A stretch of DNA of 6,490 bases, taken from contig JAAVYX010000202.1 of the NCBI GenBank assembly GCA_022791355.1, positions 1 through 6,490 on the forward strand. Direction: 5' to 3'. Below the pieces are notes generated by a model. That model was not told the DNA's origin and did not search any database. It saw only the letters and a program-made list of their open reading frames with translations. The position numbers were made by a program, and so were the translations under genes. Origin of the DNA: Clostridiales bacterium. Its GTDB lineage: Bacteria > Bacillota > Clostridia > Oscillospirales > Acutalibacteraceae. Position 1 is the stretch's first letter. Every line of letters starts with the position of its first letter. This document shows positions 1-4,277 of this stretch, piece after piece.

Positions 1-6
1 AAGCAA

Positions 7-27
7 CGAATGGCCAAAGGCCATTCG
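7..27. repeat. Perfect 9-bp hairpin with 3-base loop
   Basis: CGAATGGCC (7-15) and GGCCATTCG (19-27) are exact reverse complements around an AAA loop. The pairing can extend to AAG (1-3) with CTT (28-30) across a small bulge. No T-run follows on the + strand, so this is not a standard intrinsic terminator. It could still mark the end of an upstream transcript or the edge of a repeat element, and it is cut close to the window edge. Confidence 0.6.
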
Positions 28-138
28 CTTAGATGGGCTGAACGAAAATCTATAGCATTTCTTGCGGTTTTTCCTTTAAATCCCTCTTTCCCCCACAAAA
101 TTCCATCATTTCTTTAGCCCTAAGACACGCTCTAGGAT

Positions 139-202
139 CAAACGCTTTATGTAAAGGCCGCAGCATCCCTGCCGACGCTGCGACCTTTGCGTAAAGCGCT
201 GG
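139..202. repeat. Long imperfect hairpin, 26 positions per arm, 12-base loop
   Basis: Arms 139-164 and 177-202 pair over 26 positions with 21 Watson-Crick pairs, two G-U wobbles (150-191 and 152-189, read as + strand RNA) and three mismatches (140/201, 142/199, 158/183). The loop is 165-176. The minus-strand transcript would fold about equally well, also with two wobbles. The core arm next to the loop, 153-164 with 177-188, has one mismatch in 12. Such a stem is far longer than expected by chance in a region this size. It may be part of a structured rimM leader, a small RNA, or a palindromic repeat; the sequence alone does not decide. Confidence 0.65.
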
Positions 203-221
203 TCTGTATGCATCACACATA

Positions 222-275
222 GGCGAAAGGAAATTTTTGTCCTGCAAAAGAGCCTTTCGCCGCTTGCTGTGCAGG
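222..275 (+). promoter_or_regulatory. Hairpin with potential pseudoknot in the rimM leader
   Basis: GGCGAAAGG (222-230) pairs perfectly with CCTTTCGCC (253-261), nine base pairs around a 22-base loop. Inside the loop CCTGCA (241-246) is exactly complementary to TGCAGG (270-275) just downstream of the stem, which would give an H-type pseudoknot. The structure ends about 20 bases before the rimM ribosome binding site at 295-300, so it could influence translation or transcript stability if transcribed. The hairpin is seen directly; the pseudoknot and any regulatory role are inference. Confidence 0.35.
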
Positions 276-307
276 TTTTCGAGAATCAAGTAACAGGAGG
301 CGGACTT

Positions 308-823
308 ATGCGTAAACCGTATCTGGAAACCGGCCGTATCGTGGGCACCCACGGCGTGCGGGGCGAGCTGCGGGTGCAGCCCTGGAGCGATAATCCGGCC
401 TTTCTGACCGGATTTGACGGCTTCTATCTGGACGGCCGGGGAGAAAAACGGCTGGAGGCCGAAAGGGTCCGGCCTCACGGGAACGTGGTTCTGCTCAAGG
501 CCCGCGGAGTGGATACGATTGAAGAGGCCGAAAAGCTGCGGGGTAAGGTGCTCTACATCGACCGGTCGGCCGTCCGGCTGGAAGAGGGCCGCTATTTTAT
601 TCAGGATCTGATCGGCTGTAAAGTCGTCGACGCGGATTCCGGCGAGACGCTGGGAAGCCTGTCCGACGTGTCCGAAACCGGCGCCAACGACGTCTGGCAC
701 GTAAAGCGGGAGGGGGAGGAATACTTGGTGCCCGCCATCCCGGATGTGATCGTGGAGGTAGACCTGGATAAAGAGATCATTGTGCTGCGGCCGCTGAAGG
801 GGATTTTCGACCATGCGGATTGA
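308..823 (+). CDS. rimM: Ribosome maturation factor RimM
   Basis: Encodes a 171-residue cytoplasmic assembly factor. The family binds ribosomal protein S19 and helps mature the head of the 30S subunit, including 16S rRNA processing. The N-terminal RimM domain is shown by GRIVGTHGVRGELRV at residues 9-23, the signature of the family, and by the VLLKARGVDTIEEAEKLRG segment at 61-79. A PRC-barrel follows from about residue 95 to the end, with LIGCKVVD (101-108), GANDVWHV (125-132) and LVPAIPDVI (140-148). Length is normal for the family. The ATG at 308 is chosen over the in-frame ATG at 269 because AGGAGG at 295-300 sits seven bases before it and RimM homologues begin only a few residues before the GRIxGTHG motif. 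The last 11 bases overlap trmD, which implies coupled expression. Confidence 0.96.
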   Translation: MRKPYLETGRIVGTHGVRGELRVQPWSDNPAFLTGFDGFYLDGRGEKRLEAERVRPHGNVVLLKARGVDTIEEAEKLRGKVLYIDRSAVRLEEGRYFIQDLIGCKVVDADSGETLGSLSDVSETGANDVWHVKREGEEYLVPAIPDVIVEVDLDKEIIVLRPLKGIFDHAD

Positions 824-1631
824 TATACTGACCCTGTTCCCCGAAATGTGCGAACGGGTGCTGAGCGAGAGCGTCATCGGCCGGGCCCGGGCGGCGGGAC
901 TGATGGACCTGCGCTGTCACAACATCCGGGATTACACCCGGGACAAGCATAACCGGGTGGACGACGCGCCCTACGGCGGCGGTATGGGCATGATCATGCA
1001 GGCCCAGCCGATATACGATTGCTTTATGCGGGTCTGGCGGGACGCGGGTCCGCCGGCGGCGGAGCGCACGGCCGGCCCTCCCGAAGAAACGCCGCCGGCA
1101 GGGGACAAGCCCCATTTGATTTACCTTTCCCCCAAGGGAAAGACCCTGACCCAGCGGCGCGCGGCCCAGCTTGCGTCCTACGACCGGCTGGTTCTGCTCT
1201 GCGGTCATTACGAAGGGGTGGACCAGCGGGTGCTGGACGAGCTGGTGGACGAGGAAATCTCCATCGGGGACTATGTGCTCACCGGCGGGGAGCTGCCCGC
1301 CCTGGTGCTGACCGACGCTATTTGCCGGATGCTGCCGGGGGTTTTGTCCAGCGAGGCCTGCTATACCGAGGAAAGTCATTTTTCGGGGCTTTTGGAGTAT
1401 CCCCATTATACCCGGCCGGCCGAATGGCACGGCCGTCAGACGCCGGAGATTCTGCTGTCGGGCCACCACGCCAATATTGAAAGATGGAGGCGGGAGCAGG
1501 CCCTGCGGGTTACCCTGGAAAAACGGCCCGAGCTGTTGGAAGGGGCCGAGCTGGATCAAAAGGACCGCGCTTATCTTGACTCTCTGTCGGGGGCGGATGA
1601 AGACCCGGAGGGGAGGCCCGAGGTCTTATAG
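813..1631 (+). CDS. trmD: tRNA (guanosine(37)-N1)-methyltransferase TrmD
   Basis: Encodes a 272-residue SPOUT-class enzyme that transfers the methyl group of S-adenosylmethionine to N1 of G37 in tRNAs with G at position 36, preventing +1 frameshifting. The knotted cofactor site is recognisable from LSPKG (105-109), LLCGHYEGVD (128-137) and IGDYVLTGGELPAL (151-164). The N-terminus RIDILTLFPEM, PYGGGMGM (53-60) and the C-terminal LLSGHHANIERWRREQAL (214-231) are also typical. Arg172 aligns with E. coli Arg154, and Glu187 sits where E. coli has the catalytic Asp169. An extra segment of about 18 Pro/Ala/Gly-rich residues lies near 79-98, before the first knot strand. The start is supported by AAGGGGA at 797-803, nine bases before the ATG, inside rimM. 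The usual downstream partner rplS is absent here. Confidence 0.96.
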   Translation: MRIDILTLFPEMCERVLSESVIGRARAAGLMDLRCHNIRDYTRDKHNRVDDAPYGGGMGMIMQAQPIYDCFMRVWRDAGPPAAERTAGPPEETPPAGDKPHLIYLSPKGKTLTQRRAAQLASYDRLVLLCGHYEGVDQRVLDELVDEEISIGDYVLTGGELPALVLTDAICRMLPGVLSSEACYTEESHFSGLLEYPHYTRPAEWHGRQTPEILLSGHHANIERWRREQALRVTLEKRPELLEGAELDQKDRAYLDSLSGADEDPEGRPEVL

Positions 1632-1946
1632 CGGTTGACGGGATATATTGCAGTAGCGCGGATTTTCTTTTTCTTAGCTGGAGATATGGCTGTCCTCTGT
1701 TTGTTTATTTAGCCTTGCATGCCTTTTAAAACCAGAGAAACGACCGATTTCCCGTTCAGACAGCGGCGATTTTTGGAAGAAGTTGGAGATCGGGCTGGCG
1801 TCCACTGAGGAATATTGAAGCGTATTGCCTTTTTTAGAAAATAACATTCTTTTGACCTATTAAACGCGTTTTGGCACGGCAGTTTAAACAGAGAAAGCCA
1901 TAAAGCTGCAAAATAAAAGAGTCATATAGAAACGGAGGCTGCGGAC
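1632..1946. other. AT-rich intergenic gap between trmD and the yigZ-like gene
   Basis: I see no supported gene in these 315 bases. There are T-rich runs near 1661-1673 but no strong stem before them, so no clear terminator for trmD. A 29-codon ATG frame at 1719-1808 lacks a ribosome binding site and resembles nothing I know. Two short perfect palindromes, AAACGCGTTT (1862-1871) and GTTTAAAC (1882-1889), lie shortly before the next gene. No convincing paired -35/-10 promoter was found, although TTGACC occurs at 1852-1857 without a good -10. Confidence 0.5.
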
Positions 1947-2588
1947 ATGGACGAATACCGCACCGTACCGGCGGCCGCCCGGGCGGAGTTTATCGAAAAG
2001 CGGTCCCGATTTATCGGCAGCATCCGCCCTGTGACCACCGAGGAAGAGGCCGTCGCCTTCATCGAGCAGCGGCGCACCGAATTTTGGGACGCCAAGCACA
2101 ATGTTTACGCCTATATCCTGCGTCAGGGCCAGATCCAGCGGTATTCCGACGATCACGAGCCCAAGGGGACGGCCGGCGTACCGGTGCTGGAGGTGCTGCG
2201 CAAGGAAGGGGTTACCGACTGCGCGGTGGTAGTCACCCGCTATTTCGGCGGGGTGCTGCTGGGGGCCGGCGGACTGGTACGGGCCTACTCCCACGGCGCG
2301 AAAATCGCCCTGGACGCGGCGGGGATTGCGGTCATGCGGCTGTGCGCCGTCTGCCGCCTCGATTGCGCCTACGCACAGTATAGTCAGGCCGAGGCGGCGG
2401 TGCGGCAGTTTGGCGGCGTGGTGGAGGATACAGAGTTCGCCGCCGGCGTAACCATTTGCTTCTATCTGCCCTGCGACCGTTTGCCGGCCTTGCGGGCGGC
2501 GGTGACCGATCAGTTCTGCGGGACCCTGGTTGTGGAGCAAACAGGAGAGCGGTACGCAGCTTCTACAGCCGAAGAAGCTGAATCATAA
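1947..2588 (+). CDS. yigZ: YigZ/YvyE family protein (IMPACT N-terminal domain)
   Basis: Encodes a 213-residue protein of the widespread YigZ (E. coli) / YvyE (B. subtilis) family, related to the N-terminal part of eukaryotic IMPACT. The first domain spans about residues 14-122: EFIEKRSRFIGSI (14-26), FWDAKHNVYAYIL (46-58), SDDHEPKGTAGVPVL (67-81) and VVVTRYFGGVLLGAGGLVRAY (94-114 region) are the family signatures. A C-terminal ferredoxin-like DUF1949 domain covers about 137-195. The molecular role in bacteria is not established; nucleic-acid or ribosome binding has been suggested for the family. Length matches homologues of about 205-217 residues. The ATG at 1947 has GGAGG at 1934-1938, eight bases upstream. 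It stands alone between two spacers, so it is probably transcribed independently of trmD, although no clear promoter was found. Confidence 0.93.
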   Translation: MDEYRTVPAAARAEFIEKRSRFIGSIRPVTTEEEAVAFIEQRRTEFWDAKHNVYAYILRQGQIQRYSDDHEPKGTAGVPVLEVLRKEGVTDCAVVVTRYFGGVLLGAGGLVRAYSHGAKIALDAAGIAVMRLCAVCRLDCAYAQYSQAEAAVRQFGGVVEDTEFAAGVTICFYLPCDRLPALRAAVTDQFCGTLVVEQTGERYAASTAEEAES

Positions 2589-2592
2589 CGGA

Positions 2593-2620
2593 TTTACAAG
2601 TCTGTTTTTGTGTATATAAA
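2593..2620 (+). promoter_or_regulatory. Candidate sigma-70/SigA promoter for dgt
   Basis: TTTACA (2593-2598) and TATAAA (2615-2620) each match the housekeeping consensus at five of six positions and are separated by 16 bases. The region is AT-rich and lies just after the yigZ-like stop codon. A start site about seven bases beyond the -10 falls near 2627-2628, right at the beginning of the stem-loop described next. No experimental support is available from sequence alone. Confidence 0.45.
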
Positions 2621-2627
2621 ACAAAAA

Positions 2628-2693
2628 GTTCCCTTTAGGCAGGAATGCAGCGACTTTTGCCTAATAATATAAATAAAAGGCAAAAAAGGGAAC
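2628..2693 (+). promoter_or_regulatory. Stem-loop leader upstream of dgt with competing internal pairings
   Basis: GTTCCCTTT (2628-2636) is the exact reverse complement of AAAGGGAAC (2685-2693), closing a 48-base interior. Inside, TTAGGCA (2635-2641) can pair with TGCCTAA (2658-2664), while TTTTGCCT (2655-2662) can instead pair with AGGCAAAA (2678-2685); both use 2658-2662 and so exclude each other. No T-run follows on the + strand, so this is not a + strand intrinsic terminator. On the minus strand the outer stem is followed by TTTTTGTTTT, which is terminator-like, but no minus-strand gene is present to end there. The dgt ribosome binding site at 2711-2718 lies outside the stem. Confidence 0.5.
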
Positions 2694-2723
2694 CCCCGCC
2701 GCTTCTACATAAGGAGGGTTTGT

Positions 2724-3725
2724 ATGGACGACGCTATTCGCCGGCGGACCGAGGAGCTGGAGGCGCAGAACCTGTCGCCCCTGGCCGCCAAAAGCGCCGG
2801 GAGCCGGGGCCGGGAACGGGAAGAGCCGCCCTGCGCCATTCGTACCGCCTACCAGCGGGACCGGGACCGTATTGTCCATTCCAAGGCTTTCCGGCGGTTA
2901 AAGCATAAAACCCAGGTTTTTCTCTCCCCCGAGGGGGATCACTACCGCACCCGCCTGACCCATACCCTGGAGGTCTCTCAGATCGCCCGGACCATCGCCC
3001 GGGCTCTGCGCCTCAACGAGGATTTGACCGAGGCCATCGCCCTGGGCCATGATTTGGGCCATACCCCCTTCGGACACGCCGGGGAACGGGCCCTGCGGGA
3101 ATGCGCCGAGCTGGGCTTTCAGCATTACGAGCAGAGCGTGCGGGTTTGTCAGCGGCTGGAAAAGGGCGGCCGGGGCCTGAACCTGACCGTCGAGACGCTG
3201 GACGGGATCGACCGGCATACCAGCGGCCCCCAGGCCTTTACGCTGGAGGGCCGGGTGGTCCGCCTGTCCGACCGGATCGCCTACATCAACCATGATATCG
3301 ACGACGCGGTGCGTGCCGGCGTACTGTGCATTGAGGACATTCCGGCCGACCTGCGCCGGACGCTGGGGGATACCAAAAGCCAGCGGATCGACCGGCTGGT
3401 GCGTTCGGTCATCGCCTCCAGCGGGGAGGATATACGTATGGGGGAGGACTTGGAGCCCTCCTTCCAGCAGCTGCACGCCTTTTTATACCAGAGCGTTTAC
3501 TTTAATCCCAAGGCCAAGGGGGAGGAAAGCAAGGTGGGCGGCCTGATCCACGGGCTGTACGATTACTTTACCGTCCATCCCGACCATATGCCCGAGGAGT
3601 ACGCTTCCATCTGTAAGGAGGAGGGGGCGAGCCGTGCGGCCCTGGACTATATCGCCGGCATGACCGACCCCTACGCCGTACAGACCTACACCGACATATA
3701 CATCCCCAAGCGATGGGAAATATAG
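2724..3725 (+). CDS. dgt: dGTPase-like deoxyribonucleoside triphosphate triphosphohydrolase (HD superfamily)
   Basis: Encodes a 333-residue HD-domain protein of the short dGTPase-like family. Family members hydrolyse dNTPs to deoxynucleosides and triphosphate and so trim the nucleotide pool. The metal-binding set is visible: His80 in RTRLTHTLEVSQ, His109-Asp110 in ALGHDLGHTPFGHAGE, and Asp183 in LSDRIAYINHDIDD. The N-terminal RDRDRIVHSKAFRRLKHKTQV (46-65 region) is strongly conserved in this family. Length fits the short bacterial form rather than the roughly 500-residue E. coli Dgt. The ATG at 2724 has AAGGAGGG (2711-2718) five bases upstream. The gene leads the dnaG-rpoD block, an arrangement common in Clostridia. 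Substrate preference (dGTP only or several dNTPs) cannot be read from the sequence. Confidence 0.94.
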   Translation: MDDAIRRRTEELEAQNLSPLAAKSAGSRGREREEPPCAIRTAYQRDRDRIVHSKAFRRLKHKTQVFLSPEGDHYRTRLTHTLEVSQIARTIARALRLNEDLTEAIALGHDLGHTPFGHAGERALRECAELGFQHYEQSVRVCQRLEKGGRGLNLTVETLDGIDRHTSGPQAFTLEGRVVRLSDRIAYINHDIDDAVRAGVLCIEDIPADLRRTLGDTKSQRIDRLVRSVIASSGEDIRMGEDLEPSFQQLHAFLYQSVYFNPKAKGEESKVGGLIHGLYDYFTVHPDHMPEEYASICKEEGASRAALDYIAGMTDPYAVQTYTDIYIPKRWEI

Positions 3726-3809
3726 AGACGCACAGGCAAAGCGGGTATAACCGTCCCTGTTTTGGCCTGCGTTTCTGATACATTTCCTATCTGCTATCTG
3801 CGCGTAGGG

Positions 3810-3827
3810 AACGGGACGTCCGTTTTT
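3810..3827 (+). terminator. Weak hairpin plus T-run after dgt
   Basis: AACGG (3810-3814) pairs with CCGTT (3820-3824) around a five-base loop, possibly lengthened by two G-U pairs, and T5 covers 3823-3827. The stem is short, so termination would be partial at best. It sits about 85 bases after the dgt stop and before the small membrane-protein gene. Confidence 0.25.
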
Positions 3828-3838
3828 ATAAAAGAGAA

Positions 3839-3858
3839 AGCGAAAAACGCTGTTTTTT
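3839..3858 (+). promoter_or_regulatory. Mini hairpin and T6 run abutting a ribosome binding site
   Basis: AGCG (3839-3842) pairs with CGCT (3848-3851), followed by G and T6 (3853-3858). An alternative pairing is AAAAAC (3843-3848) with GTTTTT (3852-3857). The T-run touches the GGAGGG ribosome binding site at 3859-3864. The shape resembles a small attenuator, but the stem is weak and a chance occurrence is possible. Confidence 0.2.
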
Positions 3859-3871
3859 GGAGGGCAAAGGC

Positions 3872-4204
3872 GTGGAAACGGCAACAATCATCAGCGCGGT
3901 CCTTTTTTCGGTGATGGCGGCCGGGGCTTTTGTCATCGCCTGTTTCCAGTTTCGCGGGAAAGGCTTTCTCTTTAACAACGCATACATTTACGCCTCCCAG
4001 GAAGAGCGCAGAAGGATGGATAAAAAGCCCTACTACAGGCAGTCGGGCGTTGCGTTTTGCCTGATGGGCGTTCTTTTCTGTCTTGTCGCCCTGGAATGCA
4101 TCGCAAACGCCGCCTGGCTGATTTACATCATATTGCTTGTCTGTTTGCTTGCAATCGTTTACGCAGTTGTATCCTCCATCAAAATAGAAAAAAGGCGTAA
4201 GTAA
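3872..4204 (+). CDS. Small DUF3784-like membrane protein
   Basis: Encodes a 110-residue integral membrane protein of unknown function. Three hydrophobic segments are apparent: residues about 4-26, 58-77 and 82-103, with a charged, basic tail SSIKIEKRRK. Between the first two is a polar loop with RGKGFLFNNAYIYASQEERRRMD (start near 28), which matches the pattern of DUF3784 proteins of Firmicutes: GKG, a short hydrophobic stretch, then a Ser/Glu-rich helix start and a Lys-rich patch. I place it in or near that family from pattern memory. The GTG at 3872 is chosen because GGAGGG (3859-3864) lies seven bases upstream; the in-frame TTG at 3857 overlaps that site and cannot use it. The gene is visibly more AT-rich than dgt and dnaG, which suggests later acquisition. 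It is probably co-transcribed with them. Confidence 0.82.
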   Translation: METATIISAVLFSVMAAGAFVIACFQFRGKGFLFNNAYIYASQEERRRMDKKPYYRQSGVAFCLMGVLFCLVALECIANAAWLIYIILLVCLLAIVYAVVSSIKIEKRRK

Positions 4205-4277
4205 TTGGACGGGATGCCGGGAGTCCGATAGCGAATAGCGCCTGATCATAACACAATACGGAAAGGAGGCGGGGGAA

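Larger units (their letters stand above)
1..307. other. Structured AT-rich intergenic region upstream of rimM; possible dispersed repeat
   Basis: No convincing gene is present in these 307 bases. The composition is more AT-rich than the flanking genes. The stretch holds three inverted repeats (7-27, 139-202 and 222-261). The only sizeable frame that ends inside it is on the minus strand: a 56-codon stretch from an ATG at 220 to a TAG at 50, beginning MCDAYRPALYAKV and ending KPQEML. That frame is also open further upstream through the antisense of rimM, and has no purine-rich ribosome binding site before the 220 ATG, so I do not call it a gene. The mix of multiple hairpins and a fortuitous open frame resembles an intergenic repeat family or a structured RNA. 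That reading is inference, since a single copy cannot prove repetition. In many Firmicutes rpsP and khpA lie upstream of rimM; neither is visible here. Confidence 0.45.

Noticed and set aside
269..307. Upstream ATG start for rimM
   Set aside because: It would add 13 residues not seen in RimM proteins and would bury the AGGAGG at 295-300, which is ideally spaced for the ATG at 308.
50..877. 275-codon minus-strand open frame across rimM and the upstream region
   Set aside because: Most of it is the antisense of rimM, it lacks a ribosome binding site and it resembles no known protein. Only the last part (50-220) is discussed, as a possible repeat.
777..1559. 260-codon minus-strand open frame opposite trmD
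   Set aside because: It is antisense to a clear TrmD. Long antisense frames are expected in GC-rich genes, and the sequence shows no domain.
1635..1663. TTGACG as a -35 element after trmD
   Set aside because: No acceptable -10 lies 16-18 bases downstream (GCGGAT at the 17-base position).
1719..1808. 29-codon frame in the trmD-yigZ gap
   Set aside because: It has no ribosome binding site and no recognisable sequence; its length is consistent with chance.
1872..1887. Sigma-54-like site TGGCAC-N5-TTTAA before the yigZ-like gene
   Set aside because: The -24 half is perfect but the -12 half lacks the essential GC, so it does not qualify as a sigma-54 promoter.
3857..3871. Upstream TTG start for the DUF3784-like gene
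   Set aside because: The TTG overlaps the GGAGGG ribosome binding site that serves the GTG at 3872 with good spacing.
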